Source: Erodium maritimum (Eukaryota; Streptophyta; Magnoliopsida; Geraniales; Geraniaceae). Taken from it: a stretch of 64,000 nt of DNA. The stretch is taken from assembly GCA_963921825.1 (NCBI GenBank), contig OY997589.1:18125735-18189734 (forward strand). Reading direction: 5' to 3'. The notes below the pieces were generated by a model, which saw nothing but the letters and a program-made list of their open reading frames with translations, did not search any database and was not told the origin of the DNA. The translations under genes and the position numbers were made by a program. Positions 22,077 to 32,336 of this stretch are shown here, one piece after another (position 1 is the stretch's first letter; every line of letters begins with the position of its first letter).

Positions 22077-22590
22077 TTTCATTTTGATTTTTCAAAACTT
22101 CGGATCGTACGTCATTAGGTGGGTAGTGGGGTCATTAGGAGTTGTCGTATGTCGTTTGTTTTGGTTGACTGGTTGTATGCCGTTTTGCTGTGGTTGATGT
22201 GTGTGGACTACGTACTAAAGTGTTCACTGTGAATTGTTTAAATGTGAATTGTTTGTCCCGCGTGCGCGGATGGTTTGTAAAGTTCTCCAACGAGTCATGT
22301 CGAAATTTTCTGTAAAATTGGAGTGTATGTCCTATTATGATTTGACTGCAGCAAATCATGGTAGTGGAGATGTCAGGTAGTTGCAACGTAGTTCGGGGAC
22401 ACCTGAAGCGGGTTGTAACGATATGATATCAACATGGACTATTTTGCCACAAGAATAAGTTTTACAACCTTTGATACTGAGAATGGTCAAGATTGTGAGG
22501 ATTTGATCCGCGATGTGAAATGGTAGACCGGTTGGTCGTGTGTAAACTTGTTACACTACTGGTTGTTCTTGAGTGATTGTACTTGAGTAC

Positions 22591-23145
22591 TACCACTGCC
22601 ACTGCCACTGCCACTGCCACTGCCCACTGCCCACTGCCCACTGCCCACTGCCCCTGCCCCTGCCCCTGCCCACCGCCACCGCCACCGCCACCGCCACCGC
22701 CACTGCCACCGCCACTGCCACTGCCCACTGCCACTGCCACTGCCCACTGCCACTGCTACTGCCACCACTGCCACCACGACTACTACTACGACCACTACCA
22801 CGACCACCACCACCACCACCACCACCACCACCACCACCACCACCACCACCACCACCACCACCACCACCACCACCACTACTACGACCACCACTACTACGAC
22901 CACCACTACGACGACCACCACTACGACGACCACCACCACTACGACCACCACTACGACCACCACTACGACCACCACTACGACCACCACCACTACGACCACC
23001 ACCACTACGACCACCACGACCACTACGACTACGACCACCACTACCACTACGACCACTACGACCACTACGACTACGACCACCACTACCACTACGACCACTA
23101 CTACCACTACTACCACTACTACCACTACTACCACTACTACCACTA

Positions 23146-23220
<75 letters not shown>

Positions 23221-23264
23221 CCACCACCACCACGACCACCACCACGACTACCACTACTACTACT
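22591..23264. repeat. Hierarchical triplet-repeat array (ccactg, cca, ctacgacca, cta)
   Basis: About 670 bp in four blocks: ccactg and ccaccg hexamers to about 22760; pure cac/acc triplets (about 22796-22878); mixtures of ctacgaccacca; ctactacca nonamers (about 23095-23150); and pure cta triplets to 23219, then a short mixed end. It lies between primer site and gag. Its long open frames in several readings (Pro, Thr, His/Tyr, Val) come only from the triplet period. Confidence 0.95.
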
Positions 23265-23389
23265 AAGAGTAAACTGAAGTATTTAAAGAACAGTTCACGT
23301 TTTTACTGAGCGTGTGTGAACGTTAGTGTCTTGAGTGAGTCACCCTTAAGAGTTATTGAGAAACTGAACCTGTGTGTGTTACCATGCAG

Positions 23390-24680
23390 TGAGTGGACCG
23401 CATGACACACGTTTATGTTCCACGAGGTACCCAGAGTCGACCAGCTGGAGGTCGAGGACAACCACCTGCCATTGAGGCGGCATGGGCAGACAGTGTCCAA
23501 GCAGCGGACACGGAAGGACCCGCGAGGAGTGGCGCTAGGCGATCGAGACTTCCGTTCAGAGCCCCGCCAGTCACAGTGCAGACTTGGCCGGGCCGGTAGA
23601 GGCAGAGGGTGCCCGGGGCTAACCACGGTGGAGTCTGAGGGGAGTGATGCTGGATCATTGGGGCATCCGTACAGAGTTCCGCTAGTGGCGAGGAGGACCA
23701 CGACGACTGCTTTAGACGAGCTGACCCCCACCATGCAGGGATTTATGGCAACCATCGCCCAGAGAGAGACCGCACCCGCAGCTACCACCGCTGTGAGGCC
23801 GAGTCAGGCAGATGGCTACATAGCCCATGCACTGATGGACTTCATCAGGGTACGCCTACTTTCACCGGGGAGCCCGACCCCGACGTGGCTGAGAGGTGGT
23901 TGCAGCAGGTCACCCGCAACCTGAACACCTCTGGCATCACAGATGGACACATGAGGGTGTCCTTTGCAGCTCATCAATTGAGAGGCGACGCCTTCCATTG
24001 GTGGGAGCGCGTGGAGGAGCGAGTCAGGGATGATTATGGCCGATTCAGAGGTGTATTCCTGGAGCAGTTTTTGCCAGTGTTCGCTCGCGACGATCGACAT
24101 CGGAAGTTCTTGAAACTGCGACAGGGCATGAGGACCGCATCGGAGTACGAGTATAGATCCACACCGCTGTCTAGGTTTGCCCCAGAGATGGTGGCGACTG
24201 AGGAGAACCGGTGCAGACGGTTCGAAGAGGGACTCAGCGCCCCGATCCAGGATCGACTTGCAGCCATGAGGACTCGGATGTACACCAATCTGGTGGACCA
24301 GACACTGGCTGTGGAGCGGCGCCTCAGCGAGACCGCCAGAGCCAGGGAGAGGTGTCCGAGACCGAGCGGTTTTCTGAGACCGTAAGAGACAAGGGACTCG
24401 AGGAGACAGAGGACTGTTGGATCTTTCCGACTTTAGCAGCAGTTCAGTGGGCCGAGATCGATGGGGTCAGTAGCTTCAGTGGGACCGACATCGTCCGATG
24501 TGGGACTAGAGTGTTACCGTTGCCATCGAAGGGCACATCTGAGCAGGGATTGCCAGGGGGACTCGAGCACTGCAGCTCGCCCCGCTAGCAACCAGACCAG
24601 ATAAGTGGGGAGGCCGAGCGGCGGAGAGCGCTGGTGTTTCAATTGTGGATAGTTTGGGCATATGATGATGTAGTGGCCCT
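23390..24680 (+). pseudogene. gypsy gag
   Basis: The frame at 23885-24385 encodes the gag capsid core: AERWLQQVTRNL, then LRGDAFHWWERV (near 23970) and FLEQFLPVFARDD, typical of plant gypsy gag. The N-terminal part sits in another frame (about 23731-23880), separated by a frameshift. Downstream a zinc knuckle begins CFNCG, has a stop where the next residue belongs, then FGHMM (near 24635-24665), so the final Cys is missing. Gag would form particles and package RNA; this copy cannot. Confidence 0.9.
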
Positions 24681-24984
24681 CGTCAGGCAGAGAGATGTCA
24701 GCACAGCGACCACAACAGTCGCACCCTGGGCAGGCCCCCTAGTTCCGACAGTGCCTAACGCATCCGTCGAGACCCACATGACCAGTTGCGAGCGTGCCAA
24801 CACCTAGGCAGCAACAGAGACCAGCTCAGCAGGTGACCCTTCCTCCTCCACCACCGAGGCAGGGACCATGGACTTCACAAGGCAGAGCTTATGCCATCAC
24901 CGATCGCCGATCTAAAGGACACCATCACGGTCGGGAGACCGTTCAAGGTACGTGCCTGCTTTATCATTTATGAGCATCGTTTCT

Positions 24985-26088
24985 GTTTGATACTGGCGCA
25001 TCGCATTCCTTCATTTCTACTTCCCTGGTTGAGTCATTAGGACTACGAGCAGATCCCTTGGACATACCCTTATGCCTTGACACCCCTGTTACGGGAGACG
25101 TAGTTTTGAGTAGTGTGTGTCGTTCATGTGAGATCAGAGTGGCTGACCACCCTTTTGTTGGTGATTTGCTTATGTTGAACATGACGGTGTTCGACGTTAT
25201 CTTGGGGATGGACTGATTGTCGAGGTACGAGGCGACCATTGACTGTTATCGGCGACAGGTGACGGTGCGCTCGGGCGACACGAGTGTCACGTGTGTACTG
25301 GGCAGCAAGAGCGGGGTTCTACTCTCAGCGTTATCTGTGGGAGAGGAGGTCGCGACCGAGCAGAGTCGGGAGTTGCCGAGGATAGTGTGTAAGTTCCCGG
25401 ATGTGTTTCCGGAGGAGTTATCAAGATTGCCGCCTATGCGCGAGGTTGAGTTCGGGATTGATCGGATGCCTGGTACGACGCCGATCTCAATGGCACCGTA
25501 CAGGTTTGCACCCGCAGAGTTGACAGAGATGAAGCGTCAGCTCGAGGACCTTCGAGTGAAGGGGTTCATCCGACCGAACACCTCACCGTGGGGAGCGCCC
25601 ACACTCTTCGTGAAGAAGAAGGGTGGAGCGCTGAGGATGTGCATCGATTACCGGAAGTTGAACCGGGTTACGGTGAAGAACCGCTATCTGATGCCGAGGA
25701 TCGATGACTTGTTCGACCAGTTGAGAGGGGCGAAGGTCTTTTCGAAGATAGACCTACGATTCGGGTACTATCAGCTGAAAGTTCGAGATGAGGATCTGGC
25801 GAAGACCGCCTTCCGCACGCGGTAAGACCATTATGAGTTCTTGGTGATGCCATTCGGGTTGACGAACGCACCTGCAGTGTTCATGGACTTGATGACTAGT
25901 ATCTTCCGACCCTATTTAGATAAGTTCGTGGTGGTGTTTGTGGACGACATTTTGATCTACTTGTCGAATGAGCAGGCGCACGAGGAGCACCTGAGGATTG
26001 TGTTCACTCTACTCCGCACTCATCGATTATATGGTAACTTGGAGAAGTGCGAGTTCTGGCTCACTGAGGTGAAGTTCCTCGGACATGT
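24985..26088 (+). pseudogene. gypsy protease and reverse transcriptase, truncated
   Basis: Protease active-site loop FDTGASHSF (near 24990), then VILGMD and a stop (25213-25215). The next frame to 25825 has the RT start ([14 protein letters not shown]), [26 protein letters not shown] and [11 protein letters not shown] (Arg-Phe where Arg-Ser-Gly is usual). A stop at 25823 precedes the box with [10 protein letters not shown] (near 25940), which keeps both catalytic Asp. The domain ends at EVKFLGHV where a deletion joins it to the 3' LTR. Confidence 0.92.
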
Positions 26089-27619
26089 TAGAATGCATAT
26101 AGGGAAACCTAATAACCAGATAAATAACTAGCTCACATATAGGATGTGATTAACTAGCGTAGCCTTATAAACTGCGAACCACGTAGGTGTTGGTATGTCG
26201 TGCTGGTAGAATCGGCCCATGTGGTGCATGTAGGATTGTTTGCTGATTGTGTTGATGGTGTGCTCTGTGTTGCTTAAACGGTTAATAAATAACAAGCATG
26301 ACAACGAGTAGAGGATAACTTAGTGATGCATATTAGTGACTTGATTGTTTGATTCTGTTTATATGATATGTTGAAATGTGGGCATTAGGGAATGGATACC
26401 GGTTAAGCCGGTGGGGTTACCACGTTGAGTGTGGTGTCGGTAAGTGATGGTAAGTGCGTGATGGTTACGGGAGTAAATTGAGAATGTGATTGTGATTGTG
26501 ATTGTGGTACTATGGTTACATGAGAGAGGTGGTTTCCCTACCTTCCGACCTAGAGTCGGTAAATTGGTAAGTGCGTGATGGTTACGGGAGTAAATTGAGA
26601 ATGCGATTGTGATTGTGATTGTGATTGTGATTGTGATTGTGATTGTGATTGTGATTGTGATTGTGGTACTGTGGTTACATGAGAGAGGTGGTTTCCCTAC
26701 CTTCCGACCTAGAGTCGGTAAAACGCTGTGTCCCGCGAAGAGGTGGTTTCCCTACCTTCCGACTAGCACTCATTAAACGCTGTGTTGTTCCGCGATGAGG
26801 TTGTTCCGCAAAGAGGCGATTTCCCTGCCTTCCGTGTATCGGTAAAACGTTGTGTCCGCGATGAGGTTGTTCCGCAAAGAGGCGATTTCCCTACCTTCCG
26901 TGTATCGGTCAAACGTTGTGTTCCGCGATGAGGTCGACCGCCTATCTCGACTTTGTGTTGGGGAAGTTGCGTGTGTCTTCGCCGGGCCGAGCGGGTTGCT
27001 CCCGAAACCGTGCAAGTGTGTGAATTGCTTGTGTTGAGAATGCCTTGGATTTTGAATGGGTGTGGATGTGCTTGTGAGTGTTGTTGTGCTTGTGGCTATG
27101 GTTGTTTCCTTGGATTGTTCCTACGATGTTGCCTCGGTATAGCAGTTAGTGTTGAGTTAAAGTTGGGGATTGTTAGTCTGGTGAATGTCAGGGTAAAATG
27201 AGTATTGTTCTCTTAAAACGGGTTACGTGTCGCATCGGTTCATCACCTTTTTTTTTAAAACTATTAAAATTGGAAAGACTTTATTTGTAAGTCTGTAATT
27301 AGGTGGATTTCGTGGCTTTTCCCTACTGAGCGTCAAGCTCACCCCTTACCATGTTTTCTACAGGTATTAGCTATGATCTGGATTAGAGGACATTGCGGAG
27401 CGTGGGGCTAGCGAGAGTCCGAGAGTTGTTTTTGTTTTGTTATTAGAGACGAACTGTTATTTTCTACTATTGTATATGATCGTAGGACTCAGGGTTTTGG
27501 ATATTCTGTTGGTTTATATTGTTCACCCTTTTCAGATGTTAATCACTTTTAAATTGCTTTTACTTAATTTTACTAAGTCACGTCTCGGGTCCGGTCAATA
27601 TCGGATTTGGGGCGTGACA
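26089..27619 (+). repeat. Partial 3' LTR of the gypsy element
   Basis: Matches 20757-22057 of the 5' LTR but is longer because of added tandem repeats; ends ggggcgtgaca at 27619. Its 5' half is missing. Confidence 0.88.
26449..26940 (+). repeat. Tandem duplication and gattgt expansion specific to the 3' LTR
   Basis: A block starting ggtaagtgcgtgatgg (26449-26565) is repeated at 26566-26720. The second copy carries about 11 gattgt hexamers (26587-26665), where the 5' LTR has only two or three. Minisatellite units follow to 26940. Confidence 0.85.
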
Positions 27620-27918
27620 CTTCCTATCCTAAAAAAACCCTTATTTCCTTATATTGCCACATATTTGTAGCATCATCAATACAAGGAGTCAAGAACCACT
27701 TGTTGCTCTTAGTATTGTACCGTAACGACACAAGAAATCAAACCCACGCCCAATCACACAACAAAATCAAGAATTTATTCTTGATGACCACACTATTGTT
27801 CGTGATTCTCATGACGTGAACACATGAAAAATGAGAAAAGAACACAGGTTACATAACCCATGTTGTGTTCTTGATTCTTGGAGCAAGAATAACAACCACC
27901 ACAACAAGCCACAACCTT
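27620..27918. other. Unassigned sequence with near-palindrome
   Basis: Contains aagaacaca...tgtgttctt (27839-27873). No gene seen. The last ten bases, ccacaacctt (27909-27918), are the left TSD of the next element. Confidence 0.5.
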
Positions 27919-28680
27919 TTTATATATATATAATAAACGATAATATTATTGAAACTTTAAAGAGGCATTACAACGGTTAAATTCCTAGGGGGATCGTTGA
28001 TCCAAAAACTCTAAGACAATATTACCGGTCCTACAATAGGTGACGGTATTGATAGACAGTAATTAAAACCAAAGGGCTCAAACTGCTAAGAACCGCTCAA
28101 AGTAGTGCCTAGACGCTGTTTGATCCCTGCTTTCCAAGAACTTTTTTCGTCGTGATGTGGGCGACCGAACTTGAACTTGATAGTATGTAAGGGAGGATAG
28201 GTATGATTCAGGGATCCCTCTCGGTAAAAATCCATGTATCCTTACTTACTCATTCAGCTTGGCGAGGCTGCATAGCAGTCCTCGCCTGATTCGTCGGATT
28301 TTTCCCGATCATCGCCCGTGTCCTCGCTCAAGACATGGGAGGCTAACACGAAGAATGCGAGCATCACCGCAATAGGGAGTCGCGGATCGTCGCTGATGCA
28401 CCATCCTTCCTATACAACAACATCGAATTGTGGATGCGCAAAGGAGAACACCACCGCAACAGAGGGTCGCGGTCCATCGCCGATACGTTATCCTTTCGAT
28501 ACAACATCGCTGAATTGTGGATGCGCAGAGGAGAGCACTACTAGGAGTAAAGAGAAGAGGGGACTCACGATCGATCTCGTGGTGGTTGGAGATGTGCACG
28601 GTGACGGTTCCATGATAGCGGCTACGCGGCTAAGACTAAGAGCTCTCAACCCTAGTAGAGCAATTTGACAATCAGTTCTC
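27919..28680 (-). mobile_element. 762-bp non-autonomous non-LTR-like retroelement
   Basis: A 10-bp duplication ccacaacctt flanks it (27909-27918 and 28681-28690). On the minus strand it starts gagaactgattgtc, has ctactagggttg, and ends with an AT-rich tail (tttattatatatataaa). A segment (28230-28040) matches 55520-55810 in the opposite orientation, so it belongs to a dispersed family. It holds an internal tandem duplication of about 87 bp (28358-28446 and 28447-28533). No protein is recognised and no tRNA-like A/B boxes are clear. Confidence 0.7.
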
Positions 28681-29049
28681 CCACAACCTTGATTCTACAA
28701 CACCACACAAGGAAAAAAAGGAGAAAACCACACCAAGCTTTCTCTCCCCCTTGCGTCTGTCTACCAAATGAACTCGCCACTCACATATGGAACAACAACC
28801 ATACTGTTTCTCTTTTACCAACATAAGATAAACTGAGATAAATGGGACCGAGTTAATAGGCACATGACAAGATAATGGACCGCAAGATTTGGAACCAAAT
28901 TTTACACAAAAGGTATAGTCCATTCTTCAGTGGTGTCATGTCGTCAACATGAAGGATTACCGAGCGATTGATCTCTTGGAACATTGCTAAACGACGAGCA
29001 CATTTGAGAAGATTATGTAAGTAATAAAAAAAATATTTTTTTTGCAAGA

Positions 29050-29222
29050 TGACAGTGTGGGGTTGTATCCATCAAGAAATGATGAATATGAGGGTGGTGG
29101 TGGATGGGCATGGTTTGAATTCAACCATGATAACAATAGAAAAAATATAGAATATATGAGTGGTGATTCATTGCCGCAAGAATTTGATAAAGAATTCAAG
29201 TCCTCAGATTTTGTGCTCTGAT
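29050..29222 (+). other. Possible terminal exon fragment, unidentified
   Basis: The plus frame encodes DDSVGLYPSRNDEYEGGGGW, then an Asn- and acid-rich tail ending at a stop (tga at 29220). Composition looks protein-like, but I do not recognise it and found no start or neighbouring exon. From 28681 to 29450 nothing else is supported; 29280-29410 is AT-rich with repeats of actaatata. Confidence 0.22.
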
Positions 29223-29452
29223 ACCATGTTAGATAATGGTAATCCCTTGTCATATAATAATGACATAGAGAGTGTTTATTTATAGATTGTAAAGAGCTAC
29301 AATGATCGATAATAACTGAATTATAATTGTAATGTAACTAATATTATAACCACTAATATAACTGAATATAACTACTAATACTAACTGCTAATAGTATGAT
29401 TCAATTCAATCTATTATATCTAGTTAATCGAAATACATGAATCCGGGTTCTA

Positions 29453-29703
29453 GGTTTAGAATATAGCTATAATTAGGCTTTCAACTATCAGCTTGAGTTT
29501 TTAGTTGAATTGGTTCTCTAATATGGTATCAGAGCTTGTTACCTCACGGACCTGAGTTCAAACCCTATTCTCTACAAAAATTCTAATTTATTGTCTACTT
29601 ATCAAATTTGTCCAAAATGGACTAGCCCTACGAGCTTGTCCGCGAGGACGCGTGTTAGAATATAACTATGATTAGACCTTCAACAATCAGCTTAAGCTTT
29701 AGA
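29453..29703 (+). mobile_element. TRIM-like miniature LTR retrotransposon
   Basis: A short terminal repeat (29453-29523, gttagaatatagctataatt-like) is followed by tggtatcagagc (29524-29535), a primer site for initiator Met tRNA. About 115 bp of non-coding interior ends in gcgaggacgcg. A second terminal repeat then starts tgttagaatataactatg (29653) and runs to about 29703, where it is cut short. Size and layout fit TRIM elements. Confidence 0.6.
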
Positions 29704-29816
29704 AATTAATTTTTATATTATGTTGCATGCATATATGAGCCATAAAACCAAACTCTAACACCCTTTCTATTTACGGCTTCCACGATCAGATCGGTCTTGT
29801 TCTCTAAGGAGCGGAT

Positions 29817-30035
29817 CTAAATCTTGTTGTCGGCTGCCCTAGAACCAGACTTACTTCTCGGCGCCATCGGGTTCAGATTTGTGGTGTCGTTGGACGAAGC
29901 TAAACACACGAAGAAGAAGATGATGATGGTCAGCGGCGGAAAAGAAGGTTTGGGCGAGAGATTATAGTGCAAATAGGATTGAACTGAGGGCTTGAGCATA
30001 ATGAAAAATCCCACAAAAATATCTGTGAAACTCAT
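29817..30035 (-). CDS. 72-codon ORF, small secreted-type protein candidate
   Basis: ATG at 30035. The centre is strongly hydrophobic (PPLTIIIFFFVCLASS, about residues 33-48), followed by a short polar, basic tail with SKSGSRAADN. This looks like a signal peptide or anchor plus a short tail, as in plant signalling peptides, but I recognise no known family motif and the hydrophobic part is far from the N-terminus unless a later Met (13) is used. A chance ORF is quite possible. Confidence 0.22.
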   Translation of the reverse strand: MSFTDIFVGFFIMLKPSVQSYLHYNLSPKPSFPPLTIIIFFFVCLASSNDTTNLNPMAPRSKSGSRAADNKI

Positions 30036-30134
30036 TCACACGTGATTTTGATGCACAATTTTCTTGACCAACCAAAACAGTATCCATGTTTGTGATAATT
30101 AGGTTGATTATTCTTCTTTGTTTTAGATTAAAAT

Positions 30135-30450
30135 TTTGGTTTTTAGTGGAAAAGTTAAGAATCGATTCTCTTTAAAATACGAAGTCAAGTTATAAACGTT
30201 CACAACCCTCCCGTTCCTCTTAAAAACATTATCGTTTTTGTAACAGACATGTAATAAATTGCAAGTTGATTACTCTTTTTCCAAATTACCTCTTTTAGTT
30301 TGTAGTTGAAAAATTAAAAATTAATCCCTTTTGAACGACAAAGTCAGATTATAAATGTTCACAGTCTTTCTTCCCACAAATAAATGCTATCATTTTCGTA
30401 AGAGAAGTAGTGTAGATTGTTCAAAGATATCCCTTTATCAAAATAATCAA
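30135..30450 (+). repeat. Diverged tandem duplication of about 160 bp
   Basis: 30135-30296 and 30297-30450 share a common order of segments: tttagt-ggaaaagttaagaat, acgaagtcaagttataaacg, cattatcgtttttgtaa, tgatt. It is non-coding, AT-rich and lies just outside the LINE at 30538. Confidence 0.65.
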
Positions 30451-30700
30451 TTCGCATGGCATTTGCCAATAATTTGATTCCCTTTGTTGATTGAGACAAT
30501 ATTATAGAAGACCTTTTAACAAACAGTGAACTATTCTAACATAATCAGATATACTAAAAACAGCGTGCTCATTTAGGATTTTACCCCTTTCTCTCCATGG
30601 CCCCTACGGACTTCATTTCTCTTTTCCGATTTCAACTTTAGATTGTCGCAAATCTCCACCCGGTTCCAACCATCTTCCAAGTCTAATCCGTTTTCTATTC

Positions 30701-31219
30701 ATGGTTCTGTCTGCATCATCATCATCATCGCACACCCGAACTACCTCTATGCTCACGACTTTGGGGACACCAAGCCATCTGATCCGGTCTCCACCGCGCG
30801 ACAGGACGAGTCTCGGCGACTCGATCTCACCACCACCGGTCACTGCGGTCGACCTAGCTCTCTCCTCCCGATGGACACCGCTCCAACTCCACCCGACTCG
30901 GCCGCACGAGCGGTCACCACCAAGGCATAGGGATCTCAGTAAGGGAACGCGTCCAGATCTACATCCTCTCATAGATCTGAACGCTCCCCCGGGGTCAGCC
31001 CCATCGTCGGCCGCCGCTCCACCGAGGACTGCTCCACAACCGCAGACTGCCGCTCTCTAGAGGACCGCTCCACCATCACTAGCTGACCAACTAACGATAG
31101 TGCATGCACCGATAGATCCCGCCGGACGTCGTCTCACCGGTGTCTGTGCGGACCTGGGTCTCGAACACATAACAGCGGACATGGGAGGCTTCTACATTGA
31201 CGACGAGGAGGATGAGGAT
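30701..31219 (+). pseudogene. LINE ORF1, N-terminal part
   Basis: A Ser/Pro-rich low-complexity N-terminus with one in-frame stop (31058-31060), then an acidic end encoded by gac/gag/gat codons (31202-31219), giving a run of Asp and Glu. The frame is cut there by the solo LTR and resumes at 43674. The function of this segment is unknown; in related copies it precedes the DUF4283 domain. Confidence 0.7.
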
Positions 31220-32336
31220 TGTAAGAACCACTCCCGGTCAACGCCAGTCAAATCTGCGAAAAACAGGAAAATTTAACATTTTTGGACAGACACCTAAATG
31301 AACCTAAATTTGACCCCGAGGGTCATACCGGACTTAGGTTGACCCCGATATCGACCAAGGTGAGTTCCGGGGGACTCAGGGCAACTTTCTGACCAATTTG
31401 GGAAATGTTGACTTTCGCTGGAAAAGTCAACAGAGCGACGTTTTGGTCCGTTTTGGATCCAAAAAGCTTAGCCGTCGTCACAGCGATCTTAGTTGAGCCG
31501 TTTCCTTGTAGCCCGTGAAGTTTCATAATTTCTTGGAAAAAGTGCCCATTCGGGGCCCGAGACGTCCGAATTTCGCGAATCTAATTGGAAAATATCTCCT
31601 AGATATTTTCAAAAAAGGTGTGGGACCCACTTTCCACATGTCACAAATGGGGTGGTGTTAGGTTTATTGGACAAAACAAGAAGACTATGCCTAAAGGGGG
31701 TGGTCGGCCATACATGGGAAAAAGAGAAAAAAAAATAGAAAAGAAGAGAGTTTTAGAGAGAGAAGGAGAAGGAGAAGAAGAGAGAAAAGAGAAAGGGGTG
31801 TTGGGGTTTTGCCACTATTCCCGATCATCAAACCGTTGGATCGTCTCAAAGATAGAAGAATCGAGCTCAAATCGACGTTCTCTACGGTGAGCATCTAACC
31901 GATCTTCGTTTTGTTAAGTTTGAAAGTTAGGGTTTGGGGTAAAACTATTAGTTTTTGGTTGTGTTGAGGTGTGGGGTTCGTTGGAGACGTTTTGGAGCGA
32001 AGTTGGAACGTTTTCCAGTGACCAGAGGCTCGGGGGAGCTCCGGCCACCGTGTAGGGTGGCTGGTCGGAGCTAGGACCAGCCACCACCATGGTGGGCCGG
32101 CCCAAAATGGCCCTAGCCACCCATGGCCAAGGTTGGCCGGGTGGGGCCCACGTGCTCGGGGTTTCGGGTTTCGTGTTCGGGTGGTTTAGGACGTTCCCCA
32201 AGTCGTTAATCCACACCCAGAACGAAATTTGGAATTAAATTGTGAAAGTTTTAATTGACGGGTTTAGAAACTTTAAACGCTAATTAAATTACTCGGAAGT
32301 CGGAATTTGAATCCGTCGAGTGCATAGGAACCCTTG

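Larger units (their letters stand above)
19418..27619 (+). mobile_element. Ty3/gypsy element (Tekay/Del-like), large internal deletion
   Basis: Order: 2.64-kb 5' LTR, tggtatcagagc primer site, triplet array, gag, protease, truncated RT, partial 3' LTR. RT stops at FLGHV (26088) and jumps directly into LTR sequence. RNase H, integrase, chromodomain if any, the polypurine tract and about 1.3 kb of the 3' LTR are missing. [11 protein letters not shown] and [14 protein letters not shown] are typical of the Tekay/Del group. The right end ends gtgaca with cttcc beyond; the left presumed end has tttcc before it (19413-19417), a 4/5 match. Confidence 0.88.

Noticed and set aside
22556..23277. Long poly-Val, Pro/Leu and His/Tyr reading frames
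   Set aside because: They result only from the triplet period of the repeat array and run in several frames and both strands.
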